Assembly: GCA_036832975.1 (NCBI GenBank)
Contig: DAITQM010000003.1
Location: 62,001 to 126,000 of the forward strand
Reading direction: 5' to 3'
Length of the DNA: 64,000 nt
Source: DAITQM01 sp036832975
Lineage (GTDB): Bacteria > Pseudomonadota > Gammaproteobacteria > Xanthomonadales > Wenzhouxiangellaceae
In this document: positions 1 through 7,274 of the stretch, piece after piece
Layout: every line of letters begins with the position of its first letter
How positions within the stretch are numbered: the first letter of the stretch is position 1
Translations under genes and position numbers: made by a program
Notes under the pieces: model-generated
What the model saw: the letters and a program-made list of their open reading frames with translations, nothing else
The model's database searches: none
Told to the model about the DNA's origin: nothing

Positions 1-201
1 CGCTTCGAGCGCGGCTAAAATGTAGGCTTCGTTCTGGCCGCCGATTTTCGGCACCTTGTACACCGGGTAAACATTGTTGTAGTGCCGGATGCCGTGGCAG
101 CCGGTGCAAGTGTAAGCCTTGACTTGCCCGGCAGCGGGGTCGGCGGCGGCCAGCGGCGCGCCATAGCACAAAACGAGTGCGAGGATCGGTAAAACACGCA
201 T
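1..201 (-). CDS. Class I cytochrome c, N-terminal part (runs off window)
   Basis: The first 67 codons are present and the gene continues beyond the left edge of the window. The protein starts with a Sec signal peptide ending near PLAAA, followed by a single CTGCH haem c attachment motif, so it should be exported and carry covalent haem in the periplasm. The sequence after the haem site (YPVYKVPKIGGQNEAYI) resembles the cytochrome c4/c5 or c553 group that donates electrons to terminal oxidases. The ATG at 201 is preceded by AGGAAG at a good distance. The subfamily cannot be fixed without the methionine ligand region. Confidence 0.8.
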   Translation of the reverse strand, partial: MRVLPILALVLCYGAPLAAADPAAGQVKAYTCTGCHGIRHYNNVYPVYKVPKIGGQNEAYILAALEA

Positions 202-231
202 GCGGCAGTCTTCCTGATGGTTCTGATCGTG

Positions 232-292
232 GCCTGATTTCGCCGGGCCATCCGTGGCCCGGATTAGCAGGCTGTTTTTCAACAGCCTGCTA
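232..292. repeat. Dispersed hairpin repeat, partial copy A
   Basis: This segment matches one end of the longer copies at 32625-32782 and 46430-46586. It contains the GGGCCATCCGTGGCCC hairpin and a perfect 13-bp stem (264-276 with 281-293) closed by TTTC. Only about 61 bp of the roughly 155-bp unit remains. Confidence 0.8.
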
Positions 293-293
293 A
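264..293. terminator. Stem-loop downstream of rho
   Basis: A 13-bp perfect inverted repeat with a TTTC loop lies 36 bp past the rho stop codon and upstream of the cytochrome c gene. The stem is interrupted by a T-run rather than followed by one, so it is only a plausible terminator. It is part of a dispersed repeat. Confidence 0.4.
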
Positions 294-328
294 GGCGCGC
301 CATTATAACCGCCCAGCCGGAACGCGGC

Positions 329-1585
329 TCAGCGCTTCATCGCCGAGAAAAATTCGGCGTTGGTTTTCGTCGCTTTCAGCCGGTCGAGCATGAATTCGAT
401 GGCTTGGATCTCGTCCATCGGGTGGAGCAGCTTGCGCAGGATCCACACTTTCTGCAACTGGTCCGGGCTGACCATCAGTTCCTCGCGGCGCGTGCCCGAA
501 CGATTGATGTCGATCGCCGGGAAGACCCGTTTTTCGGAGATCCGGCGGTTCAGGTGCACTTCCATGTTGCCGGTACCCTTGAATTCCTCGTAGATCACCT
601 CGTCCATCTTGGAGCCGGTATCGACCAGCGCCGTGGCGACGATGGTCAATGAACCACCTTCGGCGATATTGCGTGCTGCGCCGAAAAAGCGTTTCGGTTT
701 CTGCAGGGCGTTGGCGTCGACGCCACCGGTCAGCACCTTGCCGGACGACGGGGCCACGGTGTTGTAGGCGCGCGCCAGGCGGGTGATCGAATCGAGCAGG
801 ATCACGACGTCGTGCTTGTGCTCGACGAGCCGTTTGGCGCGCTCGATCACCATCTCGGCCACCTGCACGTGGCGCGTCGCCGGCTCGTCAAAGGTGCTGG
901 AGATCACCTCGGCATCGACCGAACGCTGCATCTCGGTGACTTCCTCCGGCCGCTCGTCGATCAAAAGGATGATCATCCGGCAATCCGGATGGTTGGCGCG
1001 TATGCCGGTCGCGACATTGGTGAGCAGCATCGTCTTACCGGCTTTCGGCGGCGAGACGATCAGACCGCGCTGGCCGGCGCCGATCGGTGCGATCAAGTCG
1101 ATGATGCGGCCGGTGATGTCCTCGGTGCTGCCGTTGCCGCGCTCGAGCGTCAATTGGCGGCGGGGAAATTCGGCGGTCAGGTTCTCGAACAGGATCTTGT
1201 TGCGCGCCGCTTCCGGTGCCTCGTAGTTGAGTTCCTCGACCTTGAGCAGCGCGAAATAGCGTTCGCTCTCCTTCGGTGGCCGGATCTTGCCGGAAATCGT
1301 ATCGCCGGTACGCAGGTTGAAGCGCCGGATCTGGCTCGGCGAAACGTAGATGTCGTCGGGGCCGGCGAGGTAGGAGCTGTCGGCCGAACGCAGAAAGCCG
1401 AAACCGTCGGAGAGGATTTCGAGCACCCCGTCGCCATAAATGCTTTCGCCGTTGCGGGCGTGGGCTTTCAGTATCGCGAAGATGATGTCCTGCTTGCGGC
1501 TGCGGGCAACGCCCTCGAGCCCCATCTCCTCGGCGATCTGCATCAGGTCGCTGGTCGGTTTCTGCTTCAGTTCTGTCAGATTCAT
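329..1585 (-). CDS. rho: Transcription termination factor Rho
   Basis: Rho is the hexameric RNA-dependent ATPase that ends transcription at C-rich, untranslated RNA. The 418-residue protein has the family's normal length. The N-terminal helical domain (1-47) is followed by the OB-fold RNA-binding domain containing GDGVLEILSDGFGFLR (51-66). The RecA-like motor has the Walker A loop PKAGKT at 180-185 and a Walker B strand DVVILLDSITRL near 265. The C-terminal part carries the usual GTGNMEVHL and IDINRSGTRREELM blocks. The thioredoxin gene often found upstream is absent; a divergent DegS-like protease gene lies there instead. Confidence 0.98.
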   Translation of the reverse strand: MNLTELKQKPTSDLMQIAEEMGLEGVARSRKQDIIFAILKAHARNGESIYGDGVLEILSDGFGFLRSADSSYLAGPDDIYVSPSQIRRFNLRTGDTISGKIRPPKESERYFALLKVEELNYEAPEAARNKILFENLTAEFPRRQLTLERGNGSTEDITGRIIDLIAPIGAGQRGLIVSPPKAGKTMLLTNVATGIRANHPDCRMIILLIDERPEEVTEMQRSVDAEVISSTFDEPATRHVQVAEMVIERAKRLVEHKHDVVILLDSITRLARAYNTVAPSSGKVLTGGVDANALQKPKRFFGAARNIAEGGSLTIVATALVDTGSKMDEVIYEEFKGTGNMEVHLNRRISEKRVFPAIDINRSGTRREELMVSPDQLQKVWILRKLLHPMDEIQAIEFMLDRLKATKTNAEFFSAMKR

Positions 1586-1989
1586 GGGTGGATACTATCT
1601 CGTTGCCGGACGCGCCGGTATGTGGGATCAGCCTCCGTTCAGGGGACACGGACGCGGTTGGGGGAAGCCGGGTTATCAGGAAAACCTATCTCCCTGCCCG
1701 CTCGTTGCGAGTTCACCCGAGCTTAGCCTGGGGACCGGCTTCGGCGGCCTTGCCTGGCGTTCGCGATGCAACGATACGCACCGGGAACATCGGGAAAAGC
1801 GAAATGTCCGGATCGGGAATCAGGCGGGCAGGAACCTTATGGCCGACATCTTAGCACCAACTTCCGGCGGCGTCCAGTTGTTGCGATTGACCGCCCTTGC
1901 CGCGTGCGCAGTCCCCTCCCCGGCGCTGCCCATTCCTCTTCGTCATTCCCGCCCCCGGCGCTATAATCGATTATATTCATCCAGTACGA
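1586..1989. other. Intergenic region between divergent rho and degS-like genes
   Basis: About 400 bp contain no convincing gene on either strand. The rho 5' leader must lie here. Rho is autoregulated in other bacteria, but I see no clear leader structure. A TATAAT hexamer at 1962-1967 precedes the protease gene. Confidence 0.5.
1939..1967 (+). promoter_or_regulatory. Possible promoter of the DegS-like protease gene
   Basis: A perfect -10 hexamer TATAAT (1962-1967) lies 22 bp upstream of the ATG. The -35 match TTCGTC at 17-bp spacing is weak. No good ribosome binding site precedes the ATG, and the leader would be very short. Confidence 0.35.
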
Positions 1990-3135
1990 ATGATTCGCTC
2001 ATACCCGCCCGCGGCCGGCGGGCCACCGTCAAAACCATTGAAACTCCTGCAATTCATCGTCAAATCCCTCATCCTCGGTCTGGCCGCGGCATTTATCGCC
2101 GTCTGGGTCAACCCCGAACTGCTCGGCGCCGGGCGGCCGGCGGCGGCCGGCAGCGCCCCACCGGTGATTTCCAGCTATGCCGATGCGGTCAACCGCAGCG
2201 CTCCGGCGGTGGTCAGCATCTATACCCGGACCACGGTGCTGCCCCGGCTGCCGGGGATCAACGATCTGATTTTCCAGCGCCATTACGGCCTGCGCAACGC
2301 CCGCACCCGGCAGGGGCTGGGCTCCGGCGTCATTGTCGAGGCCAGCGGTTACATCGTGACCAGCAACCACGTCGTCGATCAGGTCGATGACATCATGATC
2401 GCGCTGTGGGATGGACGCACCGCCCCGGCCCGGGTCGTCGGCCGCGACCCGGCGACCGATCTGGCGGTGCTCAAAATCGACCTCGGAAACCTGCCGACCG
2501 CGCCGCTCGCCGCCGTCCCGCCGCGGGTCGGCGACGTGGTGCTGGCCATCGGCAATGCGCTCGGCTTGAACAACTCCGTCACCCTCGGTATCGTCAGCGG
2601 TCTCGGACGCAGCGACCTCAATATCGCCACGGTCGAAGAATTTATCCAGACCGACGCCGCGATCAACGCCGGCAACAGCGGCGGCGCACTGATCAACGCC
2701 AACGGCGAAATCGTCGGGATCAACAGTTCGACGATCAACCAGCGCAGCGGCGCCCAGGGCATCGGCTTTGCGATCCCGGTGGCGATCGCCCGCCGCGTGC
2801 TGGCCGATATCATCGAATTCGGCTCGGTGCGCCGCGGCTGGCTCGGCGCCGAAGTCAGCGATATCCAGTTGAACAATCTGCTGCGCCGCGGCGGCCCGCC
2901 GCAGGCCGGCGTCGAAATCACCGAAGTGATGCCGTTCAGCCCGGCTTGGGAAAACGGCTTGCAGCCCGGTGATCTGATCAGCCACGCCGACGGCGCCCCG
3001 GTCGGCTCAGCCCGCGCCCTGTTGCTCAAAATCGCCGAAAGCGCCCCCGGTACCGTGCTGACCCTGACCATCACCCGCAACGGCCAGCCGCTCGACGTCA
3101 AAATCAAACTGATCCAGCAGCCCCCGGTTGGTTAA
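1990..3135 (+). CDS. degS: DegS/AlgW-type periplasmic serine protease with one PDZ domain
   Basis: This is an S1C (HtrA) protease anchored in the inner membrane. In the DegS/AlgW group it senses unfolded outer-membrane proteins through its PDZ domain and cleaves the anti-sigma factor RseA/MucA. The 381-residue product has an N-terminal membrane anchor at about residues 17-39. The catalytic triad is visible as His127 (TSNHVV), Asp157 (TDLAVLK) and Ser230 (GNSGGAL). A single C-terminal PDZ domain (about 280-370) separates it from two-PDZ DegP. The ATG at 1990 was chosen because the reading frame upstream of it lacks family-like sequence and the anchor follows directly. Confidence 0.9.
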   Translation: MIRSYPPAAGGPPSKPLKLLQFIVKSLILGLAAAFIAVWVNPELLGAGRPAAAGSAPPVISSYADAVNRSAPAVVSIYTRTTVLPRLPGINDLIFQRHYGLRNARTRQGLGSGVIVEASGYIVTSNHVVDQVDDIMIALWDGRTAPARVVGRDPATDLAVLKIDLGNLPTAPLAAVPPRVGDVVLAIGNALGLNNSVTLGIVSGLGRSDLNIATVEEFIQTDAAINAGNSGGALINANGEIVGINSSTINQRSGAQGIGFAIPVAIARRVLADIIEFGSVRRGWLGAEVSDIQLNNLLRRGGPPQAGVEITEVMPFSPAWENGLQPGDLISHADGAPVGSARALLLKIAESAPGTVLTLTITRNGQPLDVKIKLIQQPPVG

Positions 3136-3136
3136 A

Positions 3137-3161
3137 GAAACGCTGTAGAAGTCAGCGTTTC
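3137..3161. terminator. Stem-loop between convergent genes
   Basis: A perfect 9-bp stem (GAAACGCTG paired with CAGCGTTTC) with a 7-nt loop sits directly after the protease stop codon. On the minus strand it is followed by TTT, so it may stop transcripts from both sides. The T-tract is short. Confidence 0.5.
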
Positions 3162-3202
3162 CGCCTGCCGACAACTATTGGGTTGATCTCGGCCAGCGGT
3201 CG

Positions 3203-3985
3203 CTATCGGCTCTTGAGCACAAACGGGTCGCGATCGGCGAGAAAAGGATAACGGCGGCCGGTCTCCCGGACCTGATCGAGGGAGATCAAGACAGTGCCGG
3301 TGGCCGGTGACTCGCCGAGTTCGAGAAGCGGATCGCCTTCGGGGCCGTAAACCGCGCTCCGCCCGCCGTACACGGTTCCCTTGCCGTCCGGCCCGGCGCG
3401 ATTGACACCGACAACCCATGCCTGATTTTCGATGGCCCGGGCGCGCAGCAGGCAGCGCCAGGCGGTGGCGCGCACCGCCGGCCAATTGGCCACCACCAGC
3501 AACAGATCATAGTCATCCTGATTCCGGCACCAGACAGGAAAGCGCAAGTCATAACAGATCTGCGGGCAGATCCGCCAACCCCGCCATTGCCAGATCACCC
3601 GCCGGTCGCCCGCGGTAAAACGCCGATCCTCACCGGCATAAGCGAACAGGTGGCGCTTGTCGTAGTGGCCGACCAGGCCCGTCGGCGCGACAAACAACAA
3701 TCGGTTGCGGCAGCTATCCCCGGCGCCGATCGCCAGGCTGCCGCAGACCGCCGCCCGCTGCCGCGCCGCGATCTCGTGCATCCACTGCACCGACTCGCCG
3801 GACATCGCCTCGGGGCCATCGCGCTCGTCGCCGAGAAAGCCGGTAGCGAAAGTTTCGGGCAACACGAACACATCGACCGCCGCCTCGACTGCCTCGATCT
3901 CGGCGCTCAAACGCGCCCGATTCGCCGCCGGATCGCTCTGATCGAGATGAGCCTGGATCAGCGCCAAAGTCAAGTGGGGTGTCAC
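3203..3985 (-). CDS. Carbon-nitrogen hydrolase, omega-amidase (YafV/Nit2) type
   Basis: This nitrilase-superfamily enzyme probably hydrolyses alpha-keto acid amides such as 2-oxoglutaramate or 2-oxosuccinamate. The catalytic Glu-Lys-Cys triad is present: LPETFATGF, HYDKRHLF and QICYDLRFP. The stretch DYDLLLVVANWPAVR is typical of the YafV subgroup. I place the start at the GTG before TPHLTLALIQ, because family members begin near LTLALIQ. The upstream in-frame residues MADSNLR come from a tRNA T-arm-like piece inside a duplicated block. ATG codons at 4021 and 4036 are the alternatives, and no start has a convincing ribosome binding site. Confidence 0.85.
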   Translation of the reverse strand: MTPHLTLALIQAHLDQSDPAANRARLSAEIEAVEAAVDVFVLPETFATGFLGDERDGPEAMSGESVQWMHEIAARQRAAVCGSLAIGAGDSCRNRLLFVAPTGLVGHYDKRHLFAYAGEDRRFTAGDRRVIWQWRGWRICPQICYDLRFPVWCRNQDDYDLLLVVANWPAVRATAWRCLLRARAIENQAWVVGVNRAGPDGKGTVYGGRSAVYGPEGDPLLELGESPATGTVLISLDQVRETGRRYPFLADRDPFVLKSR

Positions 3986-3988
3986 ATC

Positions 3989-4084
3989 AATCAAACATTC
4001 ACGTAGGTTCGAATCGGCCATCACCGCGTCGCACACTTTGCGATCGAACGGTCGTCTTCGTCAAGGAATGGTGGGCCGTGTAGG
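3989..4084. repeat. 96-bp direct repeat, copy 1
   Basis: This copy is identical to 4216-4311 except for one base (G in the CGCGTCG stretch versus A). Its right end contains the last 16 nt of tRNA-Lys including the encoded CCA, but the tRNA is not continued here. It also contains a 14-nt T-arm-like motif in the opposite orientation. Confidence 0.9.
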
Positions 4085-4215
4085 GCGAGCCGGAAGCCGC
4101 GGAAGCGCCCTGCGGCGCTTTCGCCCGGCGAGCGCCCGAGGCAGGAGGCCGAGGGCCGGGCCGGCGGCATCGCGGCGCAGGGACTGCGGAGCGCCGCCGG
4201 CGAACCGACGACCCA
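4085..4215. other. 131-bp GC-rich segment between two 96-bp direct repeats
   Basis: The segment is very GC-rich with several small inverted repeats and no credible gene. The repeats on both sides carry the tRNA-Lys 3' end, so the arrangement resembles a very small insertion or the scar of a deleted element at a tRNA gene. Confidence 0.5.
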
Positions 4216-4311
4216 AATCAAACATTCACGTAGGTTCGAATCGGCCATCACCGCATCGCACACTTTGCGATCGAACGGTCGTCTTCGTCAAGGAATGGTG
4301 GGCCGTGTAGG
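4216..4311. repeat. 96-bp direct repeat, copy 2 (overlaps tRNA-Lys 3' end)
   Basis: This is the second copy of the block at 3989-4084. Its right 16 bp are the true 3' end of the intact tRNA-Lys gene. Confidence 0.9.
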
Positions 4312-4370
4312 ATTCGAACCTACGACCAATTGGTTAAAAGCCAACTGCTCTACCTCTGAGCTAACGGCCC
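4296..4370 (-). tRNA. tRNA-Lys (anticodon UUU)
   Basis: The 75-nt gene folds as a standard cloverleaf. The acceptor stem is GGGCCGT paired with ACGGCCC, the anticodon loop is CTTTTAA, and the T-arm is GTAGGTTCGAATCCTAC. The 3' CCA is encoded. It lies just after queC, the same place as in other gammaproteobacteria where tol-pal is followed by a lysine tRNA. Its anticodon is not a queuosine substrate. Confidence 0.97.
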
Positions 4371-4375
4371 ATCGA

Positions 4376-5128
4376 TCAACCGTTACGGGGCGTGCATTTT
4401 AACCCGGATGGTTCACCCGGATGGTTAACGTACCGCGTCGGGTCCGGCCGGCCGGCGGCGGCGAAGCCTTGACGGCGCAAGGCGCAAGCGTCGCAGGTGC
4501 CGCACGCCCGGCCGTCGGGAGAAGCGCGGTAGCAGGAGACGGTCAGGCTGTAATCGATGCCCAGCGCGGCGCCGCGGCGGATGATCTCGCCTTTGCTCCA
4601 ACCGATCAGCGGCGTGGCGATCCTGGGTGCCTGGCCTTCGATGGCGGCTTTCGTCGCCAGGCCGGCCAGTGCCTGGAAGGCGGCGATGTATTCCGGCCGG
4701 CAGTCGGGATAGCCGGAATAATCGACGGCATTGACACCAATATAGATCCACCCGGCGTCGAGCACCTCGGCCAGGCCGAGGGCCAGGGCCAGCAAAACGG
4801 TGTTGCGCGCCGGAACGTAGGTCGGCGGGATTCCTTCGGCCGCCGGATCGTGTTCGGGGACGGCGATCGCATCCGAGGTCAGCGCCGAGCCGCCGATCGC
4901 CTGAAGATCGATGGCGATCGCCCGGTGCGTCGCGGCGCCGAGGGTACGGCTGATACGGCCGGCGGCTTCGAGTTCGGCACGGTGGCGCTGGCCATAATCG
5001 ACGGCCAACGTGTGGCATTCATGGCCCGCCTCGCGTGCCAGGGCGAGACAGGTGGCCGAATCGAGTCCGCCGGAAAGCAGCACAACGGCACGCCCGGGTA
5101 GGTCGGTGGCCCTCGGTTCCTCTTTCAC
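4376..5128 (-). CDS. queC: 7-cyano-7-deazaguanine synthase
   Basis: QueC converts 7-carboxy-7-deazaguanine to preQ0 using ATP and ammonia, a step in queuosine biosynthesis. The ATP-pyrophosphatase loop SGGLDS is at residues 19-24. The zinc-binding cysteines are seen near the C-terminus in SCYRASPDGRACGTCDAC. Other family motifs include DYGQRH and YVPARN. The stop codon falls only 5 bp from tRNA-Lys, and the last residues (PSGLKCTPRNG) look like a non-conserved extension. It follows queE by 24 bp on the same strand, and queA is at the right edge of the window. Confidence 0.96.
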   Translation of the reverse strand: MKEEPRATDLPGRAVVLLSGGLDSATCLALAREAGHECHTLAVDYGQRHRAELEAAGRISRTLGAATHRAIAIDLQAIGGSALTSDAIAVPEHDPAAEGIPPTYVPARNTVLLALALGLAEVLDAGWIYIGVNAVDYSGYPDCRPEYIAAFQALAGLATKAAIEGQAPRIATPLIGWSKGEIIRRGAALGIDYSLTVSCYRASPDGRACGTCDACALRRQGFAAAGRPDPTRYVNHPGEPSGLKCTPRNG

Positions 5129-5152
5129 CGTTCCCCCTTCATCGCCCCGCGG

Positions 5153-5854
5153 TCATCGTCCGGCGACCTCGCCCCACAAGATTTTGTGCAGTTGCACTTG
5201 CAGCCGGACCGGCAAGCGGTCGGCCAGGATCCAGCCGGCAAGTTCGGCCGCCGGCAGGGTCTGCCAGACCGGCGAGAACCACACCTCGGCCAGCGCCGTC
5301 AGACTGCGTTCGGTCACTTGCGCCCGCGCCCACTCGTAGTCGCGGCGCGAGGCGAGGACGAATTTCAATTGATCGCCGGGACCGAGGCAGTCCACATTCG
5401 CCCAAAGGTTGCGGTGCGCTTCGCCGGAATCCGGGGGTTTGAGATCGACGACTTTGACGACCCGCGGATCGACCGCGGCCAGCGGCAGCGCGCCGCTGGT
5501 TTCGAGCGACACGCAATAACCCAGGTCGCAAAGCCGCGACAGCAAGGCCGTCACCCGCGGCTGGGCGAGCGGTTCGCCGCCGGTCACGCAGACGTGGGAA
5601 GTACCGAAGCCGGCGACCTGCTCCACAATCTCGTCGAACGTCCGCCACGCACCGCCATGAAAGGCGTAGGCGGTATCGCACCAGGTGCAGCGCAACGGGC
5701 AGCCGGTCAGGCGGATGAAGACCGTCGGCCAGCCCACGGCCGCCGCTTCGCCCTGCAGCGAATAGAAAATTTCGCTGATTTTCAGGCGCGCCGTACCGGT
5801 CGCGGGCAAGTCCGTCGCGGCCGCCGGGCTATTGGGTTCAATAACGGCCTTCAA
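5153..5854 (-). CDS. queE: 7-carboxy-7-deazaguanine synthase (radical SAM)
   Basis: QueE rearranges 6-carboxytetrahydropterin to 7-carboxy-7-deazaguanine. The radical SAM cluster motif is CPLRCTWCDT (CX3CX2C). The substrate and SAM motifs EIFYSLQGE and CVTGGEPLAQ are present, and the C-terminus ends with HKILWGE as in the family. The 233-residue length is usual. The 5' end overlaps the 3' end of cpoB by 17 nt, so the two are probably co-transcribed. Confidence 0.95.
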   Translation of the reverse strand: MKAVIEPNSPAAATDLPATGTARLKISEIFYSLQGEAAAVGWPTVFIRLTGCPLRCTWCDTAYAFHGGAWRTFDEIVEQVAGFGTSHVCVTGGEPLAQPRVTALLSRLCDLGYCVSLETSGALPLAAVDPRVVKVVDLKPPDSGEAHRNLWANVDCLGPGDQLKFVLASRRDYEWARAQVTERSLTALAEVWFSPVWQTLPAAELAGWILADRLPVRLQVQLHKILWGEVAGR

Positions 5855-6647
5855 GGCGCATCGCGCGCAGGCGGTTTTCGGCCAGGCGCGAGAGGGTCGT
5901 GTCGGGGTATTCGGCTTTGACCTGCTCCAGCGCGGCGCGGGCCGCCGGCCAATCTTTCAGCTCGTAATGGCTGTAACCGATCTTGAGCAGCGCGTCGGGG
6001 CGCTTGGCGCTGTCGGGGTAGTGATCGAGCAGTTCCTGGAAAGCGGCGATCGCCTGGGTGAAATTGCGCGAGCCGTACCACGATTCGCCGAGCCAGTACT
6101 GGGCGTTGCCGGCCAGCGGGCTGTCCGGAAAATCGGCGATGTAGGCGCGAAACGCATCGGTGGCCCGATCGTAGCGCAGGGCCTTGACTTCCTGGAATGC
6201 GGCGTCGTAACGCGCCTGTTCATCGGCCGCCGGCTGCGCCACCGGGTGAGCTGTGGCAGCCGCCGGGGCGATGGTCGAGATTTCCGGTTCGACGTCGATC
6301 GGCGGCCGGACTTCAGGCATGTCTTCCGCCGGCGGGGCGGCGCTCTGTCCCGTCGCCGGAGCGGCCGAAGCACCGCCCCGGACGGCCGGACCGGCGGCGG
6401 CCAAAGCCGTCAACCGCTGGTCGAGATCGAGAAACTGGTCGCGCTGCCGCTGCTTCAGGCGGTCGATCTCGTGTGTTTGCGCTTCGATCATGCCGCGCAA
6501 TTGCCGGATTTCATCCTGCAAGGCCTGTACCTGGTACACCAGATCGCCGGGTTGGCCGGCGGGTGTACTCTGGGCGAAGGCCGCCGCGGCGAACAAGGCG
6601 GCCGGCGCGAGGCCGGCCGCCATCGGGATGTAACGCGACGCTCGCAT
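5838..6647 (-). CDS. cpoB: Cell division coordinator CpoB (YbgF), TPR protein
   Basis: CpoB is a periplasmic protein that links Tol-Pal driven outer-membrane constriction to PBP1B peptidoglycan synthesis. The ATG at 6647, almost touching the pal stop, is followed by a signal peptide ending in AAAAFAQ. A coiled-coil trimerisation segment (about 35-75) leads to a Pro/Ala-rich linker. C-terminal TPR repeats begin at DEQARYDAAFQEVKALRYD and include WLGESWYGSRNFTQAI. The 269-residue length fits the family. A longer reading frame upstream runs into pal and is not needed. Confidence 0.95.
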   Translation of the reverse strand: MRASRYIPMAAGLAPAALFAAAAFAQSTPAGQPGDLVYQVQALQDEIRQLRGMIEAQTHEIDRLKQRQRDQFLDLDQRLTALAAAGPAVRGGASAAPATGQSAAPPAEDMPEVRPPIDVEPEISTIAPAAATAHPVAQPAADEQARYDAAFQEVKALRYDRATDAFRAYIADFPDSPLAGNAQYWLGESWYGSRNFTQAIAAFQELLDHYPDSAKRPDALLKIGYSHYELKDWPAARAALEQVKAEYPDTTLSRLAENRLRAMRLEGRY

Positions 6648-6649
6648 CG

Positions 6650-7174
6650 TCAACGGCTGGTGTAGACGATCTCCACGCGGCGGTTCCGCCACCAGCAGGA
6701 CTCCTCGCTTTCGCGGCACACCGGGCGCTCTTCGCCGTAGCTGACGACTTCGAGCTGGCTGCGCGCGGCGCCCTGGGCGGTCACCGCCCCGTTGACCGAA
6801 TTACCGCGGCGTTCGCCGAGGCCGAGGTTGTATTCCCGGCTGCCGCGCTCGTCGGCGTGCCCTTCGAGCGTGACGCGGGCGGTGCCGTGGGCCCCGAGGT
6901 AGGTGGCGTGGGCGTGCAGCGTGTCGCGGAATTCGGGGCGGATGTCGGATTTATCGAAATCGAAATAGATCACCCGCTTGCTGAGCAAGCTTTCCGGGTT
7001 GTCGAAATTGCGCGCATCGGTCCAGTCGCGGGGGTCGAGCGGCTTGACGGTCGGTTGCACCGGGGCCGGCGGCTGCTCCTCGGGCTCGGGCTGGATGACC
7101 TCAGTTTTGCTTTTGCAGCCCACTACGGCGGCGAGGACGGCCATCGCCAGCCAGGGGCGGATGGATAACTGCAT
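6650..7174 (-). CDS. pal: Peptidoglycan-associated lipoprotein Pal
   Basis: Pal is an outer-membrane lipoprotein that binds peptidoglycan and TolB. I chose the ATG at 7174 because CAGGAGA lies a normal distance upstream. The signal peptide ends in the lipobox AVVGC, followed by a Pro-rich linker. The OmpA-like domain carries VIYFDFDKSDIRPEF and the peptidoglycan-binding motif HADERGSREYNLGLGERR. The 174-residue product is normal, although the C-terminus (CRESEESCWWRNRRVEIVY) has two cysteines that might pair in the periplasm, a feature also seen in other Pal proteins. Confidence 0.97.
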   Translation of the reverse strand: MQLSIRPWLAMAVLAAVVGCKSKTEVIQPEPEEQPPAPVQPTVKPLDPRDWTDARNFDNPESLLSKRVIYFDFDKSDIRPEFRDTLHAHATYLGAHGTARVTLEGHADERGSREYNLGLGERRGNSVNGAVTAQGAARSQLEVVSYGEERPVCRESEESCWWRNRRVEIVYTSR

Positions 7175-7274
7175 GGCATTGTCTCCTGTCAGACGGTTCA
7201 TGGTTGCACACTTAAAACGTTTGTTCGTTAACCGGTAAGGACCGGCGATTATGGCAAGGCACGGGCATCAAAAA

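Noticed and set aside
1897..1989. Earlier start of the DegS-like protein
   Set aside because: The extra 31 residues have no signal or anchor character, and a -10-like TATAAT lies inside them.
3989..4311. Genomic island with attL/attR at tRNA-Lys
   Set aside because: The enclosed DNA is only 131 bp and has no integrase. It is kept as an odd duplication, not an island.
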